Assembly (NCBI RefSeq): GCF_000711725.1
Contig: NZ_JONP01000009.1
Span: 62,001-126,000 of the forward strand
DNA: 64,000 nucleotides
Direction: 5' to 3'
Source of the DNA: Roseomonas aerilata DSM 19363
GTDB lineage: Bacteria; Pseudomonadota; Alphaproteobacteria; Acetobacterales; Acetobacteraceae
Under the pieces are notes generated by a model that was not told the DNA's origin, made no database searches, and saw only the letters and a program-made list of their open reading frames with translations. This document shows positions 25,194-35,600 of this stretch, in pieces; positions within the stretch are counted from its first letter, which is position 1, and each line of letters starts with the position of its first letter. The position numbers and the translations under genes are program-made.

Positions 25194-25553
25194 ATGATGG
25201 CAATCCGGCGTCTGGCGGAGGAGGAGCGCCTGAGCGGCGCGACGGTGGCGGGCGGCTTCGTCTTCCTGGCCGGGCAGGTGGCCGACGACGCCACCCTCGA
25301 CGCCGAGGGACAGACCGCCGACATCCTCCGCCAGATCGACGCCTTGCTGGCCGAGGCGGGCACGGACAAGCGCGCGCTGCTCCAGGTGCAGATCATCCTG
25401 GCGGACATCAAGGACGCGCCCGCGATGAACCGGGCCTGGGATGCCTGGCTCGACCCGGGCGCGAAGCCCGCGCGGATGACGATCCAGGCGCCCCTGGTGA
25501 ACCCGTCCTGGCGGGTTGAGATCACCGGCATCGCCTTGGCCCCCGCCGGATGA
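25194..25553 (+). CDS. RidA/YjgF-family protein
   Basis: A 119-residue protein of the RidA family, which hydrolyses reactive enamine/imine intermediates of PLP enzymes. The fold pattern is present: VAGGFVFLAGQVADD, ADILRQIDALLAEAGTDKR, and RMTIQAPLVNPSWRVEITGIAL. The canonical enzyme has an Arg in the R-x-x-x-x-VxxLP region; here ARMTIQAPLVNP keeps an Arg before a modified motif, so full deaminase activity is uncertain. It belongs to an outer clade of the family. The last four bases overlap the channel gene (ATGA), so the two are co-translated. Confidence 0.8.
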   Translation: MMAIRRLAEEERLSGATVAGGFVFLAGQVADDATLDAEGQTADILRQIDALLAEAGTDKRALLQVQIILADIKDAPAMNRAWDAWLDPGAKPARMTIQAPLVNPSWRVEITGIALAPAG

Positions 25554-26482
25554 ACCTGACCGGCCAGCGCGCCTGGTTGCGGCCCTTCCTGGCGACCATG
25601 GGCCTTGGCGGCCTCGTGGCGCTGGGGGTGGGGGACGACGGGATCTGGTTCCCCCTCGTCGTGCTGGCCACCGCCGGCTTCGGCTTCGCGGTGCTGTTCC
25701 GCGTCTTCCCGAAGGGGCTCGACTTCGCGCTCGGGGCGGCGATCGGTTTCGCGACCTATGCCGCGCTCTTCGCGGTCATCGCGCGCACCGCCTTCCCGGA
25801 GGCGCCGGACGCGCTGGTGGGCCTCGCCTTCCTCCTTCCCATGGCGAGCTTCCTCCTGGCCGTGCTGGCGAGCGAGGCCTCGCTCCGCCGCATCGTCGAG
25901 GAGGGCGAGACGCCGGACGAGCGGCACCTGCGGCGCATCGGGCGGATCATCCTCCTGCTCGCCATCATCGCGACGGCGAGCCTCTCCTTCCCGTTCAACC
26001 GGCTGGCGCCGTTGTGGCAGGGGATCGTGATGCTGGGCGGCGCCGGCCTGATTGGCGCGCTGGCCGCCGGCACCGTGCGGGAACTCGTCCGCCTGATGGT
26101 GGACATGGCGCAGTTGATGGACGCGATCAGCGGGCGGGTGGTGGCGCTGGTGGTGCCGATCGCGGCCTATGCCGCTCTGTTCTCCCTCATTACCATCGTC
26201 TTCGCCTGCCTGTTCCGCATCGCGGACGGCCACTCGCAGATTGCCCTGTTCTCCGGCCCCGCGGGCCCGATACGGCTGAATTTCCGCGACGCCCTGCACT
26301 TCAGCATCGTGACCATCTCCACGGTCGGCTACGGCGATATCTGGCCGACTGATGACGGGGCGCGGCTGCTGGCGGCGGTGGAGGTGCTCGCGGGCCAGAT
26401 CCTCCTTCTCTTTGGCTTCTTCGAGATCACCCGCAGCCGCCTCTCCGTCGGCGAGGGTGGCAAGGGCGAGGGGGGCGCATGA
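25550..26482 (+). CDS. Potassium-channel-like membrane protein
   Basis: A 310-residue membrane protein with several helices in the N-terminal 200 residues and one pore module at the end. The selectivity-filter motif TVGYGD lies at about residues 258-263, within FSIVTISTVGYGDIWPT, followed by the inner helix AAVEVLAGQILLLFGFFEI. There is no RCK/TrkA domain. It therefore resembles ion-channel (Ion_trans_2) proteins of unknown gating; the N-terminal helices do not look like a voltage sensor with repeated Arg. It starts 4 bases before the end of ridA. Confidence 0.75.
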   Translation: MNLTGQRAWLRPFLATMGLGGLVALGVGDDGIWFPLVVLATAGFGFAVLFRVFPKGLDFALGAAIGFATYAALFAVIARTAFPEAPDALVGLAFLLPMASFLLAVLASEASLRRIVEEGETPDERHLRRIGRIILLLAIIATASLSFPFNRLAPLWQGIVMLGGAGLIGALAAGTVRELVRLMVDMAQLMDAISGRVVALVVPIAAYAALFSLITIVFACLFRIADGHSQIALFSGPAGPIRLNFRDALHFSIVTISTVGYGDIWPTDDGARLLAAVEVLAGQILLLFGFFEITRSRLSVGEGGKGEGGA

Positions 26483-26609
26483 GCCCGCCGCCCCAGCGAG
26501 ACACCCCCTGGACACTGCCCGGCGGCCGCCGCATTTCGGTCCCTCTTCCGCCCCGGCCGCTGGCCAGGATGGGCGATGCCGGGAAGACGGCGCGGTTCAA
26601 GGGGCGGCG

Positions 26610-27608
26610 ATGAACGGGGTTTGGCAGGGCAGGCGCGTTCTGGTGACGGGCGGGGCGGGTTTCCTCGGCTCGGCGCTCTGCCAGGCGCTGGGCGAGGCGG
26701 GGGCGGAGGTCGTGGCGCTCGACGCGCTGATGCCCGGCACCGGCGCCCGCCGGCGCAACCTCGAGGGCAGCGGCGCGCGACTGGTCGAGGGCGACCTGCG
26801 CGACATGGACTTGCACCCCCTGGCCGAGGGCATCGATGTCCTCTTCAACATGGCGGGGCAGACGAGCCATGCCGGCAGCCAGGCCGATCCCTTCACGGAC
26901 CTCGCAATCAACGGCCATGCCCAGCTCCGGCTGATCGCGGCGCTGCGCGAGGCGGCGCCGCTGGCGCGGGTGGTGCACGCCTCCACTCGCCAGTTCTACG
27001 GCCGCCCGCGCAGCCTGCCCGTGGCCGAGGACCACCCGATCGTGCCGCCCGACGCCAACGGCGTGTCGAAATTCGCGGCCGAGCAGTACTGGCTGCTGGA
27101 GAACCGGGTGCACGGGCGCCCTGTGACGGCACTGCGGCTGACGAATTGCTACGGGCCCCGGATGCGCGTGGTGGACGCCCGCCAGACCTTCCTCGGCATC
27201 TGGGTGCGGCGCGTGCTAGAGGGGCAGCCTTTCGAGGTCTGGGGCGGCGAGCAGCTCCGCGACTTCTCCTATGTCGATGATGTGGTGGCGGCCTTCCTCG
27301 CCGCAGCCCTGGCGCTTGAGACGCCCGGCGGCGCGGCGGGCCGGCCCTTCAATCTCGGCGGGGATGCCCCGGTGAGCCTCCAGTCCCTGGGCGACGCGAT
27401 GGTGGCGGCGGCCGGGGAGGGGAGCTACCTCCTCAAGACCTTTCCGGCCGAGCGCGCGGCCATCGACATCGGCTCCTACCACGCCGACGACCGCGCCTTC
27501 CGGGCGTTGACCGGTTGGGCCCCGCGCGTCGCGCTGGCCGAGGGGCTGCGCCGCACGGTCGACTGGTTCCGCCCCCGCCTTGCCGCCTACCTCGCCGACG
27601 AGATCTGA
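26610..27608 (+). CDS. NAD-dependent epimerase/dehydratase (extended SDR)
   Basis: A 332-residue sugar-nucleotide SDR. The dinucleotide-binding motif TGGAGFLGS is at residues 13-21, VHASTRQFYG has the Ser (S125), and the later motif is NGVSK at 150-154. The usual Tyr of Y-x-x-x-K is N150. Such N-G-x-x-K variants exist in other SDRs of this group as I recall, so this may be a subfamily property. The ATG at 26610 follows GGGGCGGCG. The gene precedes the aminotransferase by 11 bases; together they look like a deoxy- or amino-sugar route. Confidence 0.8.
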   Translation: MNGVWQGRRVLVTGGAGFLGSALCQALGEAGAEVVALDALMPGTGARRRNLEGSGARLVEGDLRDMDLHPLAEGIDVLFNMAGQTSHAGSQADPFTDLAINGHAQLRLIAALREAAPLARVVHASTRQFYGRPRSLPVAEDHPIVPPDANGVSKFAAEQYWLLENRVHGRPVTALRLTNCYGPRMRVVDARQTFLGIWVRRVLEGQPFEVWGGEQLRDFSYVDDVVAAFLAAALALETPGGAAGRPFNLGGDAPVSLQSLGDAMVAAAGEGSYLLKTFPAERAAIDIGSYHADDRAFRALTGWAPRVALAEGLRRTVDWFRPRLAAYLADEI

Positions 27609-27619
27609 GGCCTGCCCCG

Positions 27620-28762
27620 ATGAACGCACAGGATATCACCGTCCCCCAGGCCGATCTCGGCGCCGCCTACCGAGCGCATAAGGAGGCGATCGACGCCGCC
27701 GTGGCGCGGGTGCTGGCCAGCGGCTGGTACATCCTCGGCCAGGAGGGCGCGGCCTTTGAGCGGGAATTCGGCGCCTGGCTCTCGGCCGGAGGGCCCGGCA
27801 TGACGGCGGTCGGCTGCGCGAACGGCACGGACGCGATCGCCCTCATCCTCCGCGGCCTTGGCATCGGGCCGGGCTGCACGGTCGCCACCGTCTCCCACAC
27901 CGCGGTCGCGACGGTTGCCGCGATCGAGATGGTCGGCGCGACACCGCTGCTGATCGACATCGACCCCCGCACCTTCTGCATCGACGCGGCCGAGCTGCTG
28001 GAGGTCCTGCGCAACCCGCCGCCCGGCCTGCCGCCGGTCCGTGCCGTAATCCCCGTGCACATCTACGGCCATGCCTGCGACATGGAAGCGATCATGGGCC
28101 CCTGCCAGGCCGCGGGAATCGCGGTGGTGGAGGACGTCGCCCAGGCCCATGGCGGGCGGCTCCATGGCCGGATGCTCGGCACCATCGGCGACGCCGCGGC
28201 GTTCAGCCTTTATCCCACGAAGAACCTCGGCGCGCTGGGCGATGCCGGCATCACCGCGACGCCCGACGCCGCGCTGGCTGCGCGCATGGGCGCCATCCGC
28301 CAGTACGGCTGGCGCCGCCGCTACATCTCGGACGAGCCCGGCGTGAACAGCCGGCTGGACGAGATGCAGGCCGCGATCCTCCGCGTGCGCCTGCCGCTGC
28401 TGGACGCCGGCAACGCCCGTCGCCGCGAGGTCGCCTCCGCCTATGACGCCGCCCTGGCCGACGGCCCCTTCGCGGCCCCCTACCGCGCCCCGGGCGTGGA
28501 GCACGTGTTCCACCAGTACGTGCTGCGCGTGCCGAACCGCGAGGCGGTGATGGAGCGCCTGCGGGTGCAGGGGGTGGCTACCGCCATCCACTACCCCGTG
28601 CCGGTGCACGAGCAGGCCGCCTACAAGGGCCGCACTGCCCTTGGCCCGTCCGGCTGCGGCGAGACCGCCCGGGCGGCGGCGGAGGTAATGAGCCTGCCCG
28701 TCTTCCCCGAGATCACCGACGCCCAGGTGGAGCGCGTCTGCGCCGCCCTGCGCTCCCTCTAG
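27620..28762 (+). CDS. DegT/DnrJ/EryC1-family aminotransferase
   Basis: A 380-residue PLP sugar aminotransferase. The PLP lysine is K201 in LYPTKNLGALGDAG, with the Asp of the cofactor site in VVEDVAQAHG and the GCANGTDAI phosphate site near 65-73. The C-terminal half has RLDEMQAAILRVRLPLL, a family hallmark. It acts on a keto-sugar nucleotide made by an epimerase or dehydratase, consistent with the gene upstream. No downstream glycan genes follow. The stop shares CTAG with the stop of the convergent exporter gene. Confidence 0.87.
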   Translation: MNAQDITVPQADLGAAYRAHKEAIDAAVARVLASGWYILGQEGAAFEREFGAWLSAGGPGMTAVGCANGTDAIALILRGLGIGPGCTVATVSHTAVATVAAIEMVGATPLLIDIDPRTFCIDAAELLEVLRNPPPGLPPVRAVIPVHIYGHACDMEAIMGPCQAAGIAVVEDVAQAHGGRLHGRMLGTIGDAAAFSLYPTKNLGALGDAGITATPDAALAARMGAIRQYGWRRRYISDEPGVNSRLDEMQAAILRVRLPLLDAGNARRREVASAYDAALADGPFAAPYRAPGVEHVFHQYVLRVPNREAVMERLRVQGVATAIHYPVPVHEQAAYKGRTALGPSGCGETARAAAEVMSLPVFPEITDAQVERVCAALRSL

Positions 28763-29493
28763 CCTAGGCCGCGGGCGAGGAGCTGCGCGCCGAGCGCCAG
28801 AAGGCCGAGGAAGAACCAGCGCCGGAACACCTCGGCGCTGACTCGCCGCCGGAGCGCGTTGCCCAGCCCCATCCCCGCCAGGGCCGGGAGCACGGCGGCC
28901 GCCGACCCCCAGGCGAGCTGCGCGCTGAACACCCCCTCCGCCCCGAGCGACAGGGCAAGGGCGAGGGTGGAGACGGTGAAGGAAAGGCCCAGCGCCTGCA
29001 CCAGCTCGTCCCGCGAGAGGCCGAGCGCGCCGAGGAAGGGGACGGCCGGAATGACGAAGACACCGGTGGCCGCGGTGACGAGCCCGGTGGCGGCGCCGAC
29101 CAGCGCCCCTGCCCAGCCCTCGCGCCGCGGCGGCACGCGCGGCAGCTTCCAGGGCAGCAGCCCGACCGCGGCATAGGCCAGGAGGGCAAGGCCGAGCCCC
29201 GCCATGGCCGCGCCGGTATTCGCCCCAGTCAGCAGCCCGGCGCCGAGCCAGCTTCCGGCGACGATCCCAGCCAGCATCGGCCAGAGCCGCCGCAGCAGCG
29301 GCCCGAGGCCGGGCCCGCCAGCCATCTGCCAAAGATTTGTCACGATGGAGGGGATCACGAGCAGCGCCGCGGCCTGGGAGGGGGGCATGAGGGAACCGAG
29401 CAGGCCCATCGCGATGGTGGGTAGGCCCAGTCCGATCACCCCCTTCACGAATCCGGCGATGATGAAGGTGGCGGCGATCAGCGCGGCATCCAT
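28759..29493 (-). CDS. TauE/SafE-family sulfite/anion exporter
   Basis: A 244-residue integral membrane protein with about seven or eight helices. The N-terminus FIIAGFVKGVIGLGLPTIAMGLL is the TauE/SafE signature, and the repeated half has LVGAATGLVTAATGVFVIPAV, the second copy of the same motif. The family exports sulfite, sulfoacetate or other organic anions, or acts in metal handling. The divergent ArsR-family gene 122 bases away is a likely regulator. The convergent stop overlaps the aminotransferase stop. Confidence 0.85.
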   Translation of the reverse strand: MDAALIAATFIIAGFVKGVIGLGLPTIAMGLLGSLMPPSQAAALLVIPSIVTNLWQMAGGPGLGPLLRRLWPMLAGIVAGSWLGAGLLTGANTGAAMAGLGLALLAYAAVGLLPWKLPRVPPRREGWAGALVGAATGLVTAATGVFVIPAVPFLGALGLSRDELVQALGLSFTVSTLALALSLGAEGVFSAQLAWGSAAAVLPALAGMGLGNALRRRVSAEVFRRWFFLGLLALGAQLLARGLG

Positions 29494-29571
29494 GGCGTCC
29501 TCCCGGTGGTGCCCGGCAAGGTTGGGCTGCTCCTGGTCTCGAATGCTTCGGCCCTGGCCGTAGCATGGCCG

Positions 29572-29597
29572 CCTCGCCGCGCGGTATCGCGGCGAGG
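29572..29597. promoter_or_regulatory. Perfect inverted repeat in the divergent TauE/ArsR gap
   Basis: CCTCGCCGCG (29572-29581) and CGCGGCGAGG (29588-29597) are perfect 10-base arms around CGGTAT. The repeat lies 18 bases upstream of the ArsR-family start and in the shared promoter region, where a dimeric winged-helix repressor would bind. It could also fold as an mRNA hairpin before that gene. Confidence 0.45.
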
Positions 29598-29615
29598 AGT
29601 CCTCGGAGACGCTCC

Positions 29616-30314
29616 ATGGTCAGCACCGCCGCCCTGGCCGAGACGGCCGCCGCCCTCGGGGATCCCGCGCGGGTGGGGATGCTCTCGGCCCTCATGGACG
29701 GGCGCGCCCTCACGGCGGGAGAACTGGCCGGCGTTGCGGGCATCGCGCCCACCACCGCCAGCGGCCATCTCGCGCGGCTGGTGGGGGCGGGATTGCTGGT
29801 CGTGGAGCGGCAGGGGCGGCACCGCTATCACCGCCTCGCCTCGCCGGAGGTTGCACGGGTGCTGGAAGGGCTGATGGCCCTCTCGGGCGCGCGCCGCCCG
29901 CCCCGCACCGGCCCGCGCGACGCGGCGCTGCGCGAGGCCCGGACCTGCTACGACCACCTCGCCGGGCGGGTGGCGGTCGGCATGACGGATGCGATGGTCG
30001 CGCGCGGCCAACTGGACCTGGCGGCGGACGGCGCCGTGCTGACCGCGCCGGGCGAGGCCTTCCTCGCCGAGTTGGGCGTGGACGTGCCGGCCGCTGGAGG
30101 GCGCTCCTTCTGTCGTCCCTGCCTCGACTGGAGCGAGCGGCGGCCGCACCTCGCCGGCGCGCTCGGTGCGGCGCTCTGCCGGCGGTGCCTCGAACTCGGC
30201 TGGATGCGGCGCGTGGCGGGCTCGCGGGCGCTGACGGTCACGCCCGCCGGACGCCTCGGGCTGCGCGAGGCCTTCGGCCTGGATCAGTCGGCCGCGATCT
30301 CCGCTGCCCGGTAG
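29616..30314 (+). CDS. ArsR-family winged-helix regulator with C-terminal domain
   Basis: A 232-residue regulator. Residues 1-80 are the winged helix: LGDPARVGMLSALMDGRALTAGELAGVAGIAPTTASGHLARLVGAGLL (helix-turn-helix fragment: IAPTTASGHLARL). A longer C-terminal part carries a Cys cluster (RSFCRPCLDWSERRPHL, then ALCRRCLELGW), as in the YczG-type ArsR proteins; the cysteines could sense metals, sulfur species or redox. The ATG at 29616 is preceded by GGAGAC. It is divergent from the TauE exporter, whose expression it may control. Its 3' end overlaps serB by 31 bases, tail to tail. Confidence 0.85.
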   Translation: MVSTAALAETAAALGDPARVGMLSALMDGRALTAGELAGVAGIAPTTASGHLARLVGAGLLVVERQGRHRYHRLASPEVARVLEGLMALSGARRPPRTGPRDAALREARTCYDHLAGRVAVGMTDAMVARGQLDLAADGAVLTAPGEAFLAELGVDVPAAGGRSFCRPCLDWSERRPHLAGALGAALCRRCLELGWMRRVAGSRALTVTPAGRLGLREAFGLDQSAAISAAR

Positions 30315-31177
30315 CCCTGGGCATAGAGCAGGGCGCGCAGGTCGTTGTGGTCCACGCGCGCCCGCGCGGCGGCGGCCACCACCGGCTTCGCCCGATAGGC
30401 GACGCCCAGCCCGGCTGCGCCGATCATCGCAAGGTCGTTCGCGCCGTCCCCCACCGCGAGCGTCGCCAACAGGGGCAGCCCCTTCTCCGCCGCCAGCGCG
30501 GTGAGCGTGGCGAGCTTCGCATCCCGGTCGAAAACCGGCTCGGCCACCGCGCCGGTCAGGGCCGCGCCGTCGTCGAGCAGCACGTTCGCGTGGTGGCTCG
30601 AGAAGCCGCAGAGAGCGGCGACGCGGCCTGTGAAGAAGGTGAAGCCGCCGGAGGCGAGGGCGCAGTGGGCGCCGTTCGCGACCATCGTGCGCACCAGCGC
30701 GCGGGCGCCGGGCATGAGGTGCGTGCCCTGCCAGGTCGCCTCCAGCGCCTCAAGGCGAAGGCCCTTCAGCATGGCCACGCGTTCCCGCAGGGCGGTCGCG
30801 AAGTCGATCTCGCCGTTCATGCTCCGGCGCGTGATCTCCGCCACGCGGTCCTTGAGCCCGGCATAGGCGGCCAGTTCGTCGAGCGTCTCGGAGGTGACGA
30901 TCGTGCTGTCCATGTCCGCCACCAGCAGCCCCTTGCGCCGGCCCTCGACGGGCTGGGCGATGGCGTCCACGGGAGCGTCGCCGATCGCGGCGCGGACGGC
31001 GGCCACCGCCTGCTCGGGGTTGAGGCCGGTGAAGGGCAGGTCGGCCGCTTCCGTCTCGGCGAGCCAGTCCGGTGTGCCGGGATCGGCCCCGAGGGCGGCG
31101 ATGGCCTCCCGCGCGCGGGCAGGTAGGGCAGGCGGGAGCTGCCCCGGGGGTGCGACGAGGGTGAGGACGTGCGACAT
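30284..31177 (-). CDS. serB: Phosphoserine phosphatase SerB
   Basis: A 297-residue cytoplasmic HAD phosphatase performing the last step of serine biosynthesis. The nucleophile motif is ADMDSTIV (D88, D90), followed by the substrate-binding stretch GEIDFATALRERVAML, the phosphate Ser region LASGGFTFF and the Asp pair in VGDGANDLAMI. Residues 1-75 form a degenerate ACT-like regulatory domain, as in most SerB proteins. It overlaps the ArsR-family gene by 31 bases and is divergent from miaA across 37 bases. Confidence 0.95.
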   Translation of the reverse strand: MSHVLTLVAPPGQLPPALPARAREAIAALGADPGTPDWLAETEAADLPFTGLNPEQAVAAVRAAIGDAPVDAIAQPVEGRRKGLLVADMDSTIVTSETLDELAAYAGLKDRVAEITRRSMNGEIDFATALRERVAMLKGLRLEALEATWQGTHLMPGARALVRTMVANGAHCALASGGFTFFTGRVAALCGFSSHHANVLLDDGAALTGAVAEPVFDRDAKLATLTALAAEKGLPLLATLAVGDGANDLAMIGAAGLGVAYRAKPVVAAAARARVDHNDLRALLYAQGYRAAEIAAD

Positions 31178-31214
31178 GGGGGCGGTTCATGCCCGCGGAG
31201 CCCGATCTGAGCAA

Positions 31215-32180
31215 ATGAACGCCGAGGATCCTCCGGCCCTTCTGATCGCCGGCCCCACCGCGTCGGGCAAGTCGGCCCTGGCGCTCCGCCTTGCGCGGCG
31301 GCTCGGCGGTGTGGTGATCAATGCCGACTCGATGCAGGTCTACCGGGAACTGCGCGTCCTGACCGCCCGGCCCGCGCCCGAGGAGGAGGAGGCCGTGCCG
31401 CACGCGCTCTACGGCGTGCACCCGGCGGCCTCGGCCGCCTCGGTCGCCTGGTGGCGCGAGGAAGCCGTGGCCGCCATGGCGCGGGCGCGGGAGGAAGGCC
31501 GGGTGCCGATCCTTTGCGGCGGCACGGGCCTCTATTTCAGCGCGCTGACGAAGGGCCTCTCCGCCATCCCCCCCATTCCGGCCGCTGTGCGGGAGGAGGC
31601 GCGGGTGCTGCTGGAGCAGGAAGGCGCGCCCGCCCTGCACGCGCGCCTGCTCGCCGAGGATCCGCGCAGCGCGGTCCGTCTGCGGCCAGGGGATAGCCAG
31701 CGCCTCGCCCGCGCCTGGGAGGTGTGGCGCGCGACAGGGCGGGGCATCGCCGAATGGCAGGCCGAGGCGCCCTCCACCGGCCCTGCGCCCTACGCCTTCC
31801 GCGCCATCCGACTGGACCCGCCGCGCGAGATCCTGCGCGCCGCCATCGCTGCGCGCTGGGAGGCCATGATGCAGGATGGCGCGGTGGAGGAGATTCAGTC
31901 GCTGCTCGCCCTGGGTCTTGATCCGGTCCTTCCGGCCATGCGCGCGCATGGTGTGCCGGAAATCTCCGCCATGCTGGCAGGCCGGATCACCGTGGCGGAG
32001 GCCGGACGGCGGGCCTGCCTCGCCATCGGGCAATACACGAAGCGGCAGGCCACCTGGTTTCGCCACCACGAGCTTGCCCCGTGCCCAGCGCATATCATCA
32101 ATGCGCGGATCAGCCATCAGGCGCAATTTTCAGAAAGTCGAATAGACGAAATCTTATCATTCTTGAAATTGCCGCATTGA
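31215..32180 (+). CDS. miaA: tRNA dimethylallyltransferase MiaA
   Basis: A 321-residue prenyltransferase that modifies A37 of tRNAs reading UNN codons. P-loop GPTASGKS at residues 13-20, INADSMQVYRELRVLTARP as the substrate-binding stretch, FCGGTGLYF-type ILCGGTGLYF and the late RQATWFR motif are all present. The start ATG at 31215 was picked at the conserved N-terminus. The last 60 bases drop to roughly one-third GC, unlike the rest, and appear to carry promoter sequence for ilvB. Confidence 0.95.
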   Translation: MNAEDPPALLIAGPTASGKSALALRLARRLGGVVINADSMQVYRELRVLTARPAPEEEEAVPHALYGVHPAASAASVAWWREEAVAAMARAREEGRVPILCGGTGLYFSALTKGLSAIPPIPAAVREEARVLLEQEGAPALHARLLAEDPRSAVRLRPGDSQRLARAWEVWRATGRGIAEWQAEAPSTGPAPYAFRAIRLDPPREILRAAIAARWEAMMQDGAVEEIQSLLALGLDPVLPAMRAHGVPEISAMLAGRITVAEAGRRACLAIGQYTKRQATWFRHHELAPCPAHIINARISHQAQFSESRIDEILSFLKLPH

Positions 32181-32205
32181 CGCGCTGCGGCATGGCCCGT
32201 AGATC
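32177..32205 (+). promoter_or_regulatory. Candidate ilvB promoter
   Basis: TTGACG (32177-32182) and TAGATC (32200-32205) are separated by 17 bases and lie just after an AT-rich stretch at the end of miaA. Transcription would begin about 30 bases before the ilvB start. The -10 match is weak. Confidence 0.35.
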
Positions 32206-32239
32206 ACCCCTCCCGCGAGACTTCGCCGGAGGAGCCGCC

Positions 32240-34033
32240 ATGTCCGCTACCCTTCCTGCCCAGACCGACCAGAGCACCCTCACGGGAGCCGAGATCGTCC
32301 TTCGCGCGCTGAAGGAGCAGGGCGTCGAGGTTATCTTCGGCTACCCCGGCGGCGCGGTATTGCCGATCTACGACGCGCTGTTCCAGCAGAACGCCATCCG
32401 CCACGTCCTCGTCCGCCACGAGCAGGCGGCGGTGCACGCGGCCGAGGGCTACGCGCGCTCCACGGGCAAGGTGGGCTGCGTGCTCGTCACCTCCGGCCCC
32501 GGCGCCACCAATGCAGTGACGGGGCTGCTGGACGCGCTGATGGATTCCGTGCCGCTGGTCTGCCTGACCGGCCAAGTGCCCACGCACCTCATCGGCAACG
32601 ACGCCTTCCAGGAGGCGGACACGACGGGCATCACGCGCCCGGCCACGAAGCACAACTACCTCGTGAAGCGGATCGGCGACCTCTCCCGCACCGTGCACGA
32701 CGCCTTCTACGTGGCGCGCTCGGGCCGCCCGGGCCCGGTGGTGATCGACCTGCCGAAGGACATCCTTCTGGCGAAGGGCACCTACGAGGGCGCACCCCGC
32801 GAGGAGCACCGTTCCTATCGCCCGCAGACGCGGCCGGACGGCGCGGCGATCGCGAAGGCGGTCGCGCTGCTCAAGGGCGCGCGCCGCCCCGTGGTCTATG
32901 CCGGCGGCGGCATCATCAACGCGGGGCCTGAGGCGAGCGAGTTGCTGACGAAGTTCGTGCGCATGGCCAACATGCCCTGCACGAACACGCTGATGGGGCT
33001 CGGTGTGTTTCCCGCCAGCGACCCGCGCTTCATCGGCATGCTCGGCATGCACGGCACCCTCGAGGCGAACCTCGCGATGCATGGCTGCGACGTCATGTTC
33101 AACATCGGCGCCCGCTTCGACGACCGCGTGACGGGGCGGCTGAACGCCTTCTCCCCGGGATCGAAGAAGATCCACGCGGACATCGATCCCTCCAACATCA
33201 ACAAGAACGTCAAGGTGGACGTGCCCATCGTGGGCGACGCCGGTGCCGTGCTGAGCGCGCTCATCGAGGCCTGGGAGGCCGACGGCGCCGAGCAGGACCG
33301 TGAGGCTGTCGCCGCCTGGTGGCGCGAGATCGATAGCTGGCGCGCCCGCGACTGCCTGCGCTACGAGCAGTCGGGCTCGATCATCAAGCCCCAGCACGCG
33401 GTGAAGCGCCTTTATGAGATCACGCGCGAGAGCGGGCGCGACACCTTCATCACCACCGAGGTCGGCCAGCACCAGATGTGGGCCGCCCAGTATTTCGGCT
33501 TCGAGAAGCCGAACCGCTGGATGACCTCGGGCGGGCTGGGCACCATGGGCTACGGCCTGCCCGCCGCTGCCGGCGTGCAGATCGCGAACCCCGACGCGCT
33601 GGTGATCGACATCGCGGGCGAGGCGAGCATCCTGATGAACATTCAGGAGATGGGGACGCTTGCGCAGTACCGCCTGCCGGTGAAGGTCTTCATCCTCAAC
33701 AACGAGTACATGGGCATGGTGCGCCAGTGGCAGGAGCTGCTGCACGGATCGCGCTATTCCGAGAGCTATTCCGCCTCGCTGCCCGACTTCGTGAAGCTGG
33801 CCGAGAGCTTCCACGCCCGTGGGCTGCGCGCGACGGATGCTAGCCAGCTTGACGACGTGATCCGCGAGATGCTGGCGCATCCTGGCCCGGTGATCGCCGA
33901 CATCTGCGTAGACCAGAAGGAAAACGTCTTCCCGATGATCCCCTCGGGCGCCGCGCATAACGAGATGATCCTCGGTGCGGGCCAGACGGGCGGCGTCGCC
34001 GGCGTCACCGACGAGGGCAAGGTGCTGGTCTGA
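32240..34033 (+). CDS. ilvB: Acetolactate synthase large subunit
   Basis: A 597-residue thiamine-diphosphate enzyme that makes 2-acetolactate for valine and leucine or 2-aceto-2-hydroxybutyrate for isoleucine. The catalytic Glu is E61 in LVRHEQAAVHAAEGYAR, the FAD and central domain starts near residue 200, and the cofactor motif GEASILMNIQEMGTLAQY... with NNEYMGMVRQWQ near residue 490 marks the C-terminal domain. The ATG at 32240 has GGAGGA upstream; an in-frame ATG at 32192 is not preferred. It begins the ilvB-ilvN-ilvC operon. Confidence 0.96.
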   Translation: MSATLPAQTDQSTLTGAEIVLRALKEQGVEVIFGYPGGAVLPIYDALFQQNAIRHVLVRHEQAAVHAAEGYARSTGKVGCVLVTSGPGATNAVTGLLDALMDSVPLVCLTGQVPTHLIGNDAFQEADTTGITRPATKHNYLVKRIGDLSRTVHDAFYVARSGRPGPVVIDLPKDILLAKGTYEGAPREEHRSYRPQTRPDGAAIAKAVALLKGARRPVVYAGGGIINAGPEASELLTKFVRMANMPCTNTLMGLGVFPASDPRFIGMLGMHGTLEANLAMHGCDVMFNIGARFDDRVTGRLNAFSPGSKKIHADIDPSNINKNVKVDVPIVGDAGAVLSALIEAWEADGAEQDREAVAAWWREIDSWRARDCLRYEQSGSIIKPQHAVKRLYEITRESGRDTFITTEVGQHQMWAAQYFGFEKPNRWMTSGGLGTMGYGLPAAAGVQIANPDALVIDIAGEASILMNIQEMGTLAQYRLPVKVFILNNEYMGMVRQWQELLHGSRYSESYSASLPDFVKLAESFHARGLRATDASQLDDVIREMLAHPGPVIADICVDQKENVFPMIPSGAAHNEMILGAGQTGGVAGVTDEGKVLV

Positions 34034-34035
34034 GC

Positions 34036-35593
<1,558 letters not shown>

Positions 35594-35600
35594 GGCTTCG

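Noticed and set aside
32181-32239. Leader peptide before ilvB
   Set aside because: The 59-base gap holds only an in-frame upstream ATG (32192) and no run of Leu, Ile or Val codons.
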